A stretch of 64,000 nt of DNA from contig NC_063437.1 of assembly GCF_020379485.1 (NCBI RefSeq), positions 2,914,001 to 2,978,000 of the forward strand, read 5' to 3'. The stretch's first letter is position 1. Each line of letters begins with the position of its first letter. Shown here piece by piece: positions 11,761 through 24,399 of the stretch. Below the pieces are notes generated by a model, which saw only the letters and a list, made by a program, of their open reading frames with translations, was not told the origin of the DNA and did not search any database. The position numbers and the translations under genes are program-made. The stretch is from Brassica napus (taxonomy: Eukaryota; Streptophyta; Magnoliopsida; Brassicales; Brassicaceae).

Positions 11761-12990
11761 TCTTGTTTTACATTTTTTTAAAAAAAAATTAATTTTCATA
11801 TTTATATTTTTCTTTATAATTATTTATAATTTTCTTTGTAATTGTGTTTCTCTTTGTAATCCTATTTAACAAAAAAATGGGTTTTATAAATTGTGATCCA
11901 ATGTAAATAGTAACCACGTTACCTTTAAAGCGCAAAACTAATTCTAAAATATAGAATTAGTGGGTTCTTTTACAAAAAGAAATATGGGGTTAGTGGGTTA
12001 TAGTTATATTATTTACTTAATAGATAATGACTCTTTAAATAAAAAAAATAGTTGGATCCTACTTTTATTGGTTGGTCATGGTGTTGTTTTAATAGAATAG
12101 ATAAAATTTAATAAATATTTTTGATCGAATAACCTATTTTAATCCCGTTAAACTAAATGAATTTATATGAATGTTTATTTCTATTAAAACCGTTAAACCC
12201 TATTTGAACATCTTGCTCTTTGTTAATTGATAAACTTAATGTCTATGTAAAATATTTAAAATTTGAATAAATTAATGTCTAGTTGAATAAATCTTAATTT
12301 TTTGAGATGTAAGTTATAATTAGTTAAAATAATTAAATATACCAAATTTTATTATAACTAAATATTATATTTTAATAGTCGGTGAAAATAGTATATATTT
12401 TCTTTCGTAATATTAAAGGTGAAAAAAAGGAAACCACAATAAGTATTTTTATTTGGTATTTCTTAACAAATATAAAGTGTCTGTGGTATAAAAATTAAAT
12501 TTTATACTTTTTAACCGAGATTATAAGGAATAATTAGCATACAATTATAGAAATATATGTCAATAATGTAACTGTATACATAATTATATAAAATAATGTG
12601 TTCTATTAATAAAATAAAAGGTTAAAATTCTAAAAAGAAAAAGGTTCAGATTATCCAATAACACAAAAGAAAATTTTGATAGAATACTGTTGAAAGGAAG
12701 TAAGCAAACTTAATTTTGATATAAACCCAAAAGAAAAGAATAATTATTATCATTTATATAACAGTTGCCTAATATAAATATTAGAAAGAAGTGGTGTGGC
12801 CATCGATAATTATGGAAAGGAGGTTACAAAATACATGTTTTGACCACTAGATGGTAGTTATGGAAATACAGTTTTAATTTCAATTCAGTTTAAAAATATT
12901 ATATTTTTTTTCTAGATTTGATAACATAGAAAAACAATTATTAGACTCAACATATATCAATTGGTCATACTTGTGTTTTAATAGAATAAA
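11761..12990. other. Transposon-derived AT-rich filler
   Basis: Probably the bodies of decayed Helitron-like copies. A shared tract near GGATCCTACTTTTAT recurs at about 12053 and 13928, and TTTTAATAGAATA near 12090, 12976 and 13965, so several copies of one family lie here. No coding sequence was found. Confidence 0.4.
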
Positions 12991-13025
12991 CTAGATTTTG
13001 ACCCGTCCTTCGAAGAGCGGGTATA
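12991..13025 (-). mobile_element. Second Helitron-like 3' terminus (minus strand)
   Basis: On the minus strand CCCGCTCTTCGAAGGACGGG forms a hairpin, followed by TCAAAATCTAG and a host T. It belongs to the same family as the terminus at 11724. Body sequence extends rightward to an undetermined end, possibly near 13.98 kb where the same flanking tract recurs. Confidence 0.55.
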
Positions 13026-13029
13026 TTTT

Positions 13030-14700
13030 TTGTTTTAATTTTATAAAAAGAATTTAATTTTTATATTTGTGTATTCTTTGTCATCTTATTGGTGTATAAT
13101 CAAAATTTATTTTATAAAATAATAGCAATTTAAAAATTGATCCAACATACGTTTGGTTCTTTGTAATTATATTCTGTGTTCCCGTTTTTTTTTGTAATCA
13201 TATTGTATGTTCTAGAATTTGACCCGTATTTCTACTGTTGGTTTGTAATTTTTTTTGTTTTTATGTTTCTATAAATATGTTTCTAGAAATTTAATTTATG
13301 TCTAACTGTTTATTCATTTTATTTAAGAAGCTTCTTATTATTCTCTTTATATAATTGTATCTAATTAGTTAATCAATATTAGGGAGATTATCAATAAGTG
13401 TTACATATTTATAGAAACATTAAAAAGAATTACAAACCAACATTAGATCCACAGATCAAAATCTAAAACATATAATATGATTACAAAGAAACGGGTACAC
13501 AAACATATAATTACAAAGAACCGAACGTATGGTGGATCAACTTTTAAATTGCTATTATTTTATAAAATATATTTTGATTAAAATTTATACACAAATATGG
13601 TTACAAAGAATACACAAATATTTTTTTTTTAAATATCATTTTTGCCAACAAATTTTTAATTAATGGCCCAAATGATGAAAAAAGAAAGAAAATACATATG
13701 GTGCAAGACAAATAAAAGTAAACCAAAAAATATAAATTATAGTGGAATAAACTGTACACGTCAATTGTTGCAGTTATATTCAGAATAATTATGACAGTTT
13801 CATTTCACTAGCTTACCTCATTATTATACGAAGAAAAAGTGATAATTGTCATTGGTAGATAAAATTAGAACGTGTTAGTGCTTTGATATAATTAGATGCA
13901 GTTATATAAAAATTAGTTTTTTTTAACTGGATCCTACTTTTATCAATTGGTTACACTGCTGTTTTAATAGAATAAATTAAACGCTTAAATTAGTGTTACA
14001 AAAAAAACTCGCAAATTTACTTACATTTGTCCGAATATCCACAATGTTTTTTTTTAACCATCCGAATATCCACAATGTTATCATATCGTTGAAAGGAATG
14101 TACAGTTTTCATCGTTCTTTTTTTTTTTTTTTTTGACAACCAGTTTTCAACGTTCAAAGTTCGTTTGACTACTAAAGATTATGACATTATTATGTGTACT
14201 AGTACATATAATATTCCAACTTGAATATGAAAGTTAAGCTGATAAGGCATATGTGTGAATCTTTGAACTTTTAATAATTAAATATTATAATTGACTTTGC
14301 ACCATTTGATGTATTATAGTTCGAGTTTAATGATAGAAACTGAGATTGGGAAAATAATTTTTAATCAGACAAGACAAAAAAAAGTATATAAAAGCTATAC
14401 ACGGTTAAGAGAATTACTGTTTACAAGTTACAACCCACTATAACCGAAAATAACGATTAATGTTCTGTTAACCATATTTTGTAAGGCAACGGTAACATTC
14501 TATACTAAATACTAATACTATTGATTAAAAGTGTATAACCGAACCCTAATAACAATTGACTTTTTTTATTAACTGACAAGATGAAATAGTCAAATACTTA
14601 CAGACGTGGTAAGCAAAACCTTGTCGTCATTATTATAATACTTAGATGTAATTGTCTAAGTATATAAAAAAACTAAGGCTTATACATCTAAGTCAATGAT
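13030..14700. other. Intergenic, upstream of EXO70H1-like gene
   Basis: AT-rich transposon debris passes into the EXO70H1-like promoter. TTGACT (W-box core) occurs near 14567 and AGTCAA near 14590. These could be WRKY sites, but such short motifs are expected by chance. Confidence 0.4.
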
Positions 14701-14716
14701 TTTTTTGGTTTGGTTC

Positions 14717-14725
14717 TATATATAT
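14717..14725 (+). promoter_or_regulatory. TATA box of EXO70H1-like gene
   Basis: TATATATAT lies about 156 bp before the ATG at 14881, leaving a 5' leader of roughly 130 bases. The leader contains an upstream ATG at 14777 in a different frame, which overlaps the main start. Confidence 0.5.
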
Positions 14726-14880
14726 TCACAGGTAAGCATTCATCGTCAACTCAAAGACCAATCTCTCTAATATAACTTGTTAAAAAACACATCTTCTCTT
14801 CATAGCATCAAAAGAGTAGAAGCCAAGTTAACACCATCAAAAGATTCAAGAAGAAGAGAAGAGAGAGCTTACATCTTTCA

Positions 14881-16782
14881 ATGGCGAAAAAGGCCAAGTT
14901 TGCTTTCTTCTCTTCATCATCTCCTAAGTCTCTCCCTTCTTCTCCTTCTTCATTCACATCTTTCCCAGCTTCTCCTCTGAGCCAGAACTTTACTCAGTCT
15001 TCCATGGAGGAAGCCGTGGAGAGAGCAGAAGCAGTCATCAGAAAATGGGACCCAAACACGCCTTCCTTCACCAAGATCGTCTCTCTGTTCAACCACAGCA
15101 GAAAAGAAGCCAAAGAGTTCATCATTTGCGTCCGTGACCTACGCAAAGCGATGCACTTTCTTGTCTCCCAAGACTCTCAATCCCCTAAGCTTGCTCTTGC
15201 GCAGACCCTGATGCAGATCGCCATGACGAGGCTGGAGAAAGAGTTCTTCCAGATATTATCTTCAAACAGAGACAAGCTTGACCCTGAATCAGTTTCAGGT
15301 CAATCCTCAATCTCCAGCAACTCCGAGTTTGAAGATATCATGCAATCTGATGATGAAGATGAGATCAAGAAAGCTGGTGAGTCCATCACTCAGGTTGAGA
15401 AAGCTTCAGCTGTGGTGATGTCTGACTTAAAGGCCATAGCAGAGAGTATGATCAGCTGCGGATATGGTAAAGAGTGTGTAAAGATTTACAAAAGGATCAG
15501 AAAGTCGATAGTGGATGAAGGGCTGAGCTTGCTTGGGATCGAAACCTACAAAGCCCCAAGATTTCACAGAACGGACTGGGTCACACTCGAGCATATGATC
15601 AAGAACTGGATCAGAGCTGCAAAGATTGGCGTAGCCACGCTCTTCCGCGGAGAGAAACTTCTCTGTGACCATGTCTTTTCAGCTTCGAACTCAACGAGAG
15701 AGTCGTGCTTTTACGAGATTGCATACGAAGCGGCCACTAACCTTTTCAAGTTCCCTGAGTTTGTTGCCAAGGAGAAGAAGTCTCACGAGAGGATCTTCTC
15801 ACTGATGGATCTCCAGGCTGCGATCTCTGATCTCTGGCAGGACATAGAGATGATCTTCCACTTCGGTTCAGTAGCAGGTGTGAAGTCTCAGGCGCTCTCA
15901 TCATTGGAAAAGCTAAAGGTTTCAATCCACAGTGCTCTCGTTGATTTTGAATCAACCATTCAGAAGGATTCAACGAAAGCTCTTACACCTGGAGGAGGGG
16001 TTCATAAGCTGACAAGATCAACAATGAGTTTCATCTCCTCCCTTTCTAAACACAGCCGTGTCTTGTCTGAAATCCTTGCAGACCATCCGCTCCCGAGAAA
16101 CACACGGCTGCTTGAATCTTACATCAGAACTCCAGTCTCGGAAGATGAAGAGCGCAATCACGCACTCTCGGCCCATTTCGCTTGGCTCATCCTTGTCTTG
16201 CTATGCAAGCTAGACACCAAAGCAGAGCATTACAAGGACGTTTCACTATCCTACCTCTTCCTTGCAAACAACCTTCACTTCATCATCGAAACGGTTCGTT
16301 CAACTCACCTGAGGGATCTCCTCGGAGAAGATTGGCTCACTAAGCACAGCGATAAACTAAGCGCTTACGCTGCGAACTATGAGATAGTAGCATGGTCCAA
16401 TGTTTACATGTCTTTACCAGTGGAACCCACAGACCTATCACCAGAGGAGGCCAAAACATACTTCAAAAGGTTTCACACGGCTTTTGAGGAAGCATATATG
16501 AATCAATCATCAAGAGTTGTATCGGATTCAAAACTTAGGGATGGATTGAAGGTTTCAATAGCAAAGAAGCTTGTACCTGAATACAGAGAGTTTTACAGGA
16601 AGTACTTACCAATGCTTGGCCAAGAGAGAAACATCGAGATGCTAGTGAGGTTCAAGCCAGATAACTTGGAGAATTACATCTCTGATCTGTTCCATGGAAC
16701 ACCAATACTTGCCTCATCTTCCGTCTCTTCATCTTCTTCGTCTTCTTCATCATGGATGTCACTTGGGTGTGTTTCAGGCTGA
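14881..16782 (+). CDS. EXO70H1: EXO70 exocyst subunit, EXO70H1-like, single exon
   Basis: This intronless gene of 633 residues encodes an Exo70-family subunit of the exocyst, which tethers secretory vesicles to the plasma membrane. Residues 1-40 are Ser-rich and of low complexity. The helical N-terminal part begins at [18 protein letters not shown], an acidic linker ([12 protein letters not shown]) follows, and the Exo70 domain runs from about residue 220 ([19 protein letters not shown]) to 610. It includes [18 protein letters not shown] and the C-terminal [14 protein letters not shown], a basic region of the type that in this family contacts phosphoinositides. The tail is a poly-Ser run. Lack of introns and this length fit the plant EXO70H group. 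EXO70H1 (At3g55150) sits beside the lyase gene At3g55140 in Arabidopsis, matching the neighbour here. Arabidopsis EXO70H1 has been linked to pathogen responses. Confidence 0.94.
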   Translation: MAKKAKFAFFSSSSPKSLPSSPSSFTSFPASPLSQNFTQSSMEEAVERAEAVIRKWDPNTPSFTKIVSLFNHSRKEAKEFIICVRDLRKAMHFLVSQDSQSPKLALAQTLMQIAMTRLEKEFFQILSSNRDKLDPESVSGQSSISSNSEFEDIMQSDDEDEIKKAGESITQVEKASAVVMSDLKAIAESMISCGYGKECVKIYKRIRKSIVDEGLSLLGIETYKAPRFHRTDWVTLEHMIKNWIRAAKIGVATLFRGEKLLCDHVFSASNSTRESCFYEIAYEAATNLFKFPEFVAKEKKSHERIFSLMDLQAAISDLWQDIEMIFHFGSVAGVKSQALSSLEKLKVSIHSALVDFESTIQKDSTKALTPGGGVHKLTRSTMSFISSLSKHSRVLSEILADHPLPRNTRLLESYIRTPVSEDEERNHALSAHFAWLILVLLCKLDTKAEHYKDVSLSYLFLANNLHFIIETVRSTHLRDLLGEDWLTKHSDKLSAYAANYEIVAWSNVYMSLPVEPTDLSPEEAKTYFKRFHTAFEEAYMNQSSRVVSDSKLRDGLKVSIAKKLVPEYREFYRKYLPMLGQERNIEMLVRFKPDNLENYISDLFHGTPILASSSVSSSSSSSSSWMSLGCVSG

Positions 16783-16994
16783 GACACTACAGTTCTGTCT
16801 GAATATTGTTTTCATTGTGTTCAAAAAAAAGAGGAGAAGATAAAAACAAAACTGTTTACATTATTAAAAATATTAAACTGAGTTTCTCATCACACAGAGC
16901 ATAATGTGTTGTAGAACATAAGCATTGTTCACTCCTCGAATAACTAGAAAACAAACGAAATAGGATACGCAACAAAACAAACGGATTGCAACAA

Positions 16995-18497
16995 CTACTT
17001 AGGAACTCCATGATCTGAAGGAGAGGATAAAGATTGCCAACCAGTACAGATTTGGATGATTTGCTTGAGAGTATCCGATGGAGGCTCCACAGTCCATGTC
17101 GGGTAATGCTCGCTTGGATGGAACACACATTCTCCCCCGGCCCCTGTCAACAAGGAAGCTTGAGCTCCGTTCAAGAACAAGTCATTCTCAGATCGAACCA
17201 ACCCAGCTCTTACTTCTTCCCTGTCAGGAGCCTACAAATACATTTACATAAGATGAAGATACTGGTAATGAAGAATACTAGCAGAGGATGAAGCAAGTGA
17301 AAGAGAGAACCAACCTTCTCTGGGTAGTATTCAAAAGTCTTCTTCTTCACTCCAGCTTCGTATATATTGCATTGAGAGAACACCTGAGATTTGAAGAAAG
17401 TAACTTTATGACCTAAAGCTATTGGCTTTCTAGACAAACAGACAGCTATACATAAAGTAAGAGTTTTTACCTGCGCTTCTACGCTGGCACAGACAGCATA
17501 TATCCCCCAGTTTCTTGTATAATTGTTATACAAATGAACTTTACCAAACCTGAGACGAGGATGCCTCTGCCTAGTTCCATCAAAGAAACAATGATGAATC
17601 GTCACTCTGATACACCTATCATCAACATGAGAAGGATCTGCTCCAATCAACATCGTCTTATCATGCTGCCCAAAGTAACATCTGTAAAACCAAAAACACA
17701 AAAACTAAGCACCAGTCACAACACTCACAAGTAAACCATAAACATAGGCTCCAAATGGTAACAGCAGATTGAGCAGTGCAGGACAAGCGGTATAACTGCG
17801 GTAAGGTTTTAACAGTTATAAAAATATATAGATATATGGTATATGTAGAGATTTTTGTTACTGTTAAGTACGGTGCGGGATGGAGCGGTTGGAAACATTC
17901 GGAGCCATAAACCTAACCTAACCTCACCTAGAAACAGTGATATCAGTGCTCTGTCTAGTGATATCAATAAGCCCATCATCGTAATCTCTCAAGCTACACC
18001 TATCAATCCAAATGTGTCTAGACTTTGGCTTAATCTGAATCCCATCGACATCATGGCCTCTCCCGCCTTCAAACTCCAAGTTGCAAATGATGATATGTTC
18101 ACATTCTTTGAGTCTGATCCCTTTCCCTGTGAGCTTGATCCGTTGTCCTCTCCCATCGATCGTCTTGTGAGAGGAGACGCTCAAGTATGAATTGAGGTGT
18201 ATAGTTCCGGAGACCGCGAACACGATCCATAACGGCTCTCTCCTCCTACCTCCTTCGCGGAGAGATCCAGGTCCATCATCTAACAACCAATCACACAATC
18301 GATTCGAAAGCGAAATTAAGATCGAGTTACGCGGAGATTCGTGGATATGTTCAACGATTGTAGATCGAACCTGCGAGAGATGTGACGACGTAGAGATCGC
18401 CGTGGAGACCACCGACGGCGAAGCGGCCGAAACCCTCGGCGCGGCCGGCTAAAGCTCTGAGGTTGCAATCGACGTCGGCGTATGGTAGCGTTGTCAT
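16995..18497 (-). CDS. Pectate lyase-like (polysaccharide lyase family 1), five exons
   Basis: On the minus strand exons 18371-18497, 17928-18279, 17471-17681, 17315-17383 and 16995-17231 join in frame to 331 residues. The parallel beta-helix signatures are PLWIVFAVSGTIHL, SHKTIDGRG, HDVDGIQIKPKSRHIWIDRC, DYDDGLIDITRQSTDITVS and RQRHPRLRFGKVHLYNNY. The last contains the RxPxxR catalytic motif of pectate lyases. The family cleaves de-esterified homogalacturonan by beta-elimination in the cell wall. The N-terminus MTTLPYADVDCNLRALAG shows no hydrophobic signal peptide, unlike most wall lyases, so its compartment is uncertain. The Arabidopsis match by position is At3g55140. The gene is convergent with EXO70H1, about 210 bp apart. 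I see no damage. Confidence 0.92.
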
Positions 18498-21025
18498 CGT
18501 TTCGTCCTTATGCGACGTCGTCTCGTGTGTCTTTGAGTTTTCTTTGAGAAGCTATTATTATCTTTGAGAAAGTACGAAAAACGTTAGAACCAAAAATAGT
18601 ATTGAATGTAAAATTGAGAATTTAACAGTCTCATAAAATAGTAATATAGTATATATAGTTTTTTTTTTTTGGGATCAAAAATAGTATATAGTTTAAATGG
18701 TAAAAACTAAACAGTTAAGGATTTTCCTTTCCTTTACACAAATTATTATGAATAGGGTTTGAAAAGTAATTATTGTATGAGTTTCTCCAATTTTGATAGT
18801 TCTATTCATTATTTTATTGATATTTAATTTAATTACTGAGAACTTTTTTTATCATATTTGTAAGTTTCTATGTTAGGGAGTTATCACATGATCTTAGCAT
18901 GAAAAATATCTTAAGTTTTTGAGAAAATAAATGAGAGTGATCAGAGATTCTGATTTGAGAATTTGTAAAATCGATATTAACAATTACTGATATATGTGTT
19001 CTTTTTAGATGGTTTAATTTTCTCTTACTACTAAAATTTAACTATATAATTCAAATATCTTCAAATTTTATATTATATTGGTTAAATACTTATTTCAAGA
19101 GTTCCTGACACTGGAGATGATTTTCTGGTTACTGATGAACACATGTTATATACCAAAAACATAGCTTTAACCCAGAATTTGCTTGATGCCATAATCCTAA
19201 CACCATTGTTGGCCATTTGGCTTTAGTGATGAGCTGGTATATTGTCAAATTTACAGATTTGGAAAAGTGATGTCGAGACGTGGCTTTCACCGCATACCGC
19301 CTTCTGATTAATTTTGTTTGCATGTTTCTAAAGCCGAACCAACCAAAAAATGTATGACTTACGTTGATCTTGTTGAGACTAGTGAGTCGCCACAAATAGA
19401 GCTTGCTAGTGCGAGTTGAGGTATCCGGGTTTCAGCTCTATGTTTCCTACCTCGGTGGTAGTTGGTAGCTAGGCTGAGGTTTCTTGTCGATTGGTGCTTT
19501 GCAAAACTGCGTAAAAATGATGTAAATCAGTTAAAGTAACGTCTTAGGTAAGTCAATTTCTACTGAATGAAGCTTTATACTTATCTCAGGCCCATAAAAA
19601 AGCTCAAACTAATTTACAAAGGAGTAGTGCGGTCCACGTACAAACTCTCACTGTGAATATTCAAATAGGCCGTAAGATAAACTCACATCCGCGTGGCCAC
19701 AAAACAAATTGTAATAGGGTGCTTTTAAATCTGGGTTGCTTAGCAAACCAAAATCTGCCTACCACCAGATCACCAGTAGTTTCATATTTTATTTAAGATA
19801 TATTTACCATGTGCCAAGGCCAAACTTTCGGTCAACTTTTGCTTCTTCTCTATCTGGTTAGCTTGTGTATTATATGTTTCATTGTCTTCTAGATCATTCG
19901 GAGTTGCTTCTTCTTCTTGCTCTATTGTATTGTTTTAGTTTTAGTTTTTTTTTTCGTTTTTAGTTTTCTCTATGTTCAATTAAAAATTTTGATATAAATT
20001 TTAACACTTACACATAAGAAAAAGGTTTGCATCCATCAAACTAAGCTAGATAGTGCATGCATAGATCTTAATTTGGTCCTCATTTTTATGGGCTCTTATT
20101 GTTAGAAAAACAATACATACTAGAGTTTTGAATTTATTTTAATAAAATAAACATATAAAAATTATCATAGCACAAAAATGTAATGATTGCACAGATATGC
20201 ATCCATATGATGTTTGTTTTTATTTATAGTATCTGAAATTTATGATAGATCGACATTTTTTAATTGTCTGTAATTTATTGGTTTCTCATATTGTGGTAGG
20301 ATACTAAACCAATTAAAATGATATAACATATTCGTCAATTAGTAATTTTTAATTACATTAACCATTTGATGCATTTATTTATAACCTAAAATATCAATTA
20401 TTATGTTTATGTATATTAATAAATCAATCTTTCCAAAATAAAATATTTTATGTTAAATAAAATTTACTTATGTTTTAATAAAATAAATATATGTCTTTAA
20501 GTTTTTATAAGATAAAAATTTTTTGTGTCTACTTTCGAGGAAATATTAGATTAAATTATCAAATATATATGTGTGAACAATATTAATCATCAAATTATTT
20601 AACATACATTGGCAAAATAACCTTATATGTTTTAATAAAACATTTATAGTTTATATTTTGTATTTTTTTTTGGGAACTATTTTATATTTTGTATGTAAAA
20701 TGATATAATAATATACATGAATATATAATATTTAAAGTTTGTATGCTACATTTTAAATAAATCTGTTTCATTTTATTGTAAACAATGATTAGAGAATAGT
20801 CTGTTTATAGAATAATGGTAAGTTTGATTAGAGAATTATTTAACAAAATAAATAATTTAAGTTATTATTTTTCACATAAAAAATGTTTTGAATTATGTGT
20901 TTGGATACATAGCTTTTCACCGACTGAAACTAAGATAGAAAAAAGTTTGAGTAAAATATATTAACCCGAACTTTTAACCATATGTAAAACCCGGTTCTTT
21001 TTACATTTTTTTATTTTTATAATTG
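18498..21025. other. Intergenic region between lyase gene and hAT element
   Basis: The first part is the lyase promoter. The rest is AT-rich and without recognisable genes. An 88-codon minus frame at 19129-19395 has no familiar motif. The section 20.0-20.9 kb is nearly pure A/T. Confidence 0.4.
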
Positions 21026-21033
21026 GCACAAAG

Positions 21034-22047
21034 TAGAGATGGCAATCATGGATGTGGACCGCTGGCCTGGCCCGTAAAGGACTGTCATGGAACGGTATTG
21101 GGACGAGGTTTTTTAGGCCCGTATATTTTCCGGTCTCGTGGGACGTGTCTTTGCCGGACTGGGTCTTTTGCAGGATAGGCCGAAACGGATCATGCGGGAT
21201 TACATGAACCCGTATATTTTTCTTCAATTCTTATTTTACCCGAAAAAAACGAGAAGGAGAGTGAGAAGAAAGCGATTCTTGTGATTTTTTCCCAGAAAAC
21301 ATGAGTTCCGGCGATGATGATTCGAGCTCCGGCGATGACGGCTCCAGCTCCAGCAATGACGATTGGAGCTCTGGTGGAGTTTTGATTTGGTTTTCTCTTT
21401 TTATTACACACAACTATGAATTATTTTTATTACAATGTGATATTTCTTGTTTAAGTTGATTGGTTTTATTTTCAGTACTGTGAAGTGGTGTTTTTCTTAA
21501 TTAATTAAATTTAATTACAATGGTGTTGTTTAAGAGAAAAGTTAGTTGTATATCACATCACTTGTATAGTTTGGCAAAATGTTTCAGAAATTTATTTGCA
21601 ATCCAAATAATTAAAAAGAGAGATGGTTTGATGAAGACATACAATACTTGAGCCAAATTATTACAAAGACAATAACTCAATCAGATTCAAACTTAACAAA
21701 AGCTTATGCTGATAACAAAAGAAGACTTTTAACTCAAGAATGCAAGCACTAACGGAGCTTTGTGACATTGATTTTGATAAGGCTTTTGTGAAGCTTAATG
21801 AGCTCTATTCAACTCTTTTACACAACTCTTCTACTTGAACATTCATGAAAAAAGCTGTAGCAGGCGGTTTGATAACGAGGCGTCCCGCGGAACGGTCCGC
21901 AAAGGCCTATATATTCTGTTGTACGGGTTTGAGCCATCATTTTGAAGACCGCAGCCCATGCGAGACATGCCCGCTGTGACCCGCTCGACGACTAACCCAC
22001 CGCAGTACGGAACAAAACGGGATGGGTAAACCTGTTTGACATCTCTA
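21034..22047. mobile_element. Non-autonomous hAT element with 8-bp target duplication
   Basis: The left end is TAGAGATGGCAA and the right end TTGACATCTCTA, so the ends are inverted copies with one mismatch in 12. The element is flanked by the direct repeat GCACAAAG at 21026-21033 and 22048-22055. An 8-bp duplication is the mark of hAT transposition. Both subterminal regions are GC-rich with repeated GGCCCGT/ACCCGC-type motifs (CCGCTGGCCTGGCCCG on the left, GACCCGCTCGACG on the right). The interior holds no complete transposase; a Ser/Asp-rich frame begins at 21301 but ends after about 50 codons. At 1014 bp it must rely on a transposase supplied elsewhere. Confidence 0.85.
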
Positions 22048-22299
22048 GCACAAAGTTAATATTGATTAACTAATAAATAAAAATATGCACTATTATTATG
22101 GTAATATAATTAATGATGTAATGTATTATTGTGGTAATATAATTTATGAAGTTGTTAAGGTGAGTGAAAAAATTGGAATGACAATTAGTGTAATAACTTG
22201 TTAAAAGAAGGTTAAAATAAATTTGAAGATTTTTTACCCACGACAAAGATATAGAGAAAAAATTTATAATGATATGACGAAACATATTTTATACTTAAC

Positions 22300-22860
22300 C
22301 CTAATTGATTAAAAGAATTCAACCAGAGCTAAATAAAAACATTTCGTTTGTTATTTTATTGGTTTGATTGTTTTGTTTCTGGCTCCCAGCTTTGTAGCTT
22401 CCATCCATGTCAAACAACATTAAACAGAGGCTCTCATGCCTTTTTTTTCCGTTTGTGGCCCTATTTCGGGACCTGCCCTGATGGTGTACCAAACTTAGAT
22501 GTGACTTGAGTTGGAGTTGCCAAGCTGCATTTTCTTCGAAGCCTTATCACGAATTTAATAACCACACGTATATATCTAAATATATATATATATATATTTT
22601 TTTTATGTAACCACGTATATATATATACATTATGTGGAAAATGATGCGTTATAAGTGATGAAGATAATGGTTGCCGCACAGGTTAGGTTACGTACGTATT
22701 ATAACCATGTGGCTCCTTCATGTTTTAGTACTTCTTTTCTGTTTTTGTATATGGAGTTGCAACCTGTCAACACCAAGTCTAGTGTATTAGTACATGAACG
22801 TAGCGAACTATACGCCCCCATCACAAAATGTCATTACTAAGAGCTTCCTTAATCCTGATA
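22300..22860. repeat. Segmental duplication landmark A, copy 1
   Basis: This stretch includes GTGGCCCTATTTC, ACCTGCCCTGATG, GACTTGAGTTGG and GCCTTATCACGAATT. The same ordered motifs recur at 33690-34075, so both are copies of one ancestral sequence upstream of an ABCG19 gene. The copies have diverged by indels. A TA-rich tract at 22570-22630 is specific to this copy. Confidence 0.75.
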
Positions 22861-23986
22861 CCACCATATACCATATATGATATGGATACACCCAGGGGCG
22901 GATCTAGGACTACATTTAGATGGGGCAGATGACCTTTTTACAGTATGTCTAGTTTTTTAAGTGGGGCGGTTCTTAGATTTTATACTAGTTTCTATATGAA
23001 AATTTAAAATCAGACAGGGCTCGTGCCACCATAACGTTGCCTTTGTGTCGGCCCCGACACACCATCAGTGAGATCGATCCCCAAGCTGCAGCCAAGCACC
23101 GCCGTGTGACATCACTTAGCAGTACTAGAGAGTCTGCGATGTCAATGTTTTGGCGTTTATAAATTGGTAGATTAGGACTGTGATTTTGATTAAGGTCGAC
23201 TGATTTAATATATGTTTCTTAGACGTACATTCTTAAGAATTTTCTTAAGTAAATAATATGGATTTCTGAGTTTTTGTAAAAGATATATGAATATGTTCCC
23301 AATATGCATTCTTTGATACCAAAAGTGGTTCTTAGTGTGCCACAACAAAGATGTTCTCCGTACGCATCAGGTAGGAGGGCTTTGTTCGTCTTATGCAACA
23401 TCGTTGCTGCACCACAGCGTCAACCGCAGCTGCATCTTGTTGTAATCAATAAGTTGAACGTCGAGGATTTTTTGTAGTTCTTAAATATTAACCTATTTTC
23501 ATTGGAAATGTTACCGTAACAATATCATAATTTTAAAATATGTAATTTATCTTAATACAAAATCGAAGATTAATGGCTAAATTAGTGTGGAAGCACAATA
23601 GTCAACTAAGGTTTAAAAATTTCTACGTCCAAGTTTGGAGTTCACATTTTAAACTATACAATTTCTTGAAGATTATATGATGCAAACCTTATCGAAGGTT
23701 TCCGAACTCTGTAAGCAAAGCTGTTCGTTGTGATTGTTTACTGCAGAAAGAACATGTCGTTCCAAGTGTAATGTGTAATGTGATATCCAATGTTAAAAAA
23801 TATGGCTAGAATCAGCAGCCACTATTGACAAAAGATCTGGTGGACCTTTCAGAGCGGACCTCACGGGACCCTCCGCATCACTCTATTCACATTTGGGACT
23901 TGGGAAACCACATTTAAAGCTTCAGTTCTAGAAGAAGAAAAATATATAAATATATCCGATTGAAGCACAACATTAAAGGTAGAACG
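22861..23986. other. Intergenic with a possible decayed repeat
   Basis: Begins with CAGGGGCGGATCTAGG at 22893 and continues through GGCCCCGAC near 23051. Sequences opening with this motif are frequent in Brassicaceae genomes and usually transposon-derived, but I cannot define ends. The remainder is unremarkable AT-rich DNA. Confidence 0.35.
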
Positions 23987-24175
23987 TAAGGACATCTTTA
24001 TTGGTGGGATGAAGAGAGAGGGAGAGAGAGTCCATTGTTTTACTTTTTTTTTTTTTTGGTCACTAAAGAGTAAGAGACAGTCCTTAATTAAGGGCTTTTC
24101 CCTTCTCTTTCTTACTCGGTTCCCACCCCTTTTCCCTAAAGGATGCCTTAAGGGACTCCCAATACAGATGCCTTA
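23987..24175. mobile_element. Small MITE with TAAGG[A]CATCT inverted ends
   Basis: The left end TAAGGACATCTTTATTGG matches the inverse of the right end (TAAGGCATCTGTATTGG) with one indel and one mismatch. The interior is short and non-coding, with a GA-rich run and a poly-T tract. A target duplication is not certain because TAA/TTA form part of the ends. Probably a Harbinger or mariner-type MITE. Confidence 0.5.
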
Positions 24176-24399
24176 GATGCCTTAATAACTGCCTTGGATG
24201 ATAATAGTAACTCAAACAAAAATTCCAACCGTTGAAGTTCTGGTGCCAACAAATTTTTTTACTATTTATGGACGGTAAAGTATCGTGGATCTATGGAGAA
24301 ACATGTCACAAAAGAATCGTGGATCTTTATAGAAAACATCGCTGTGAATACAATTTGGTTGATGTCCCCATTTAAAATGCATGGTAGGTAAACTTTGAT

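Noticed and set aside
19129..19395. 88-codon minus-strand frame
   Set aside because: No motif, no supporting exons and no neighbouring promoter features.
24007..24029. GA-rich tract as a GAGA-type regulatory element for ABCG19
   Set aside because: It lies inside a small MITE more than 1 kb from the gene.
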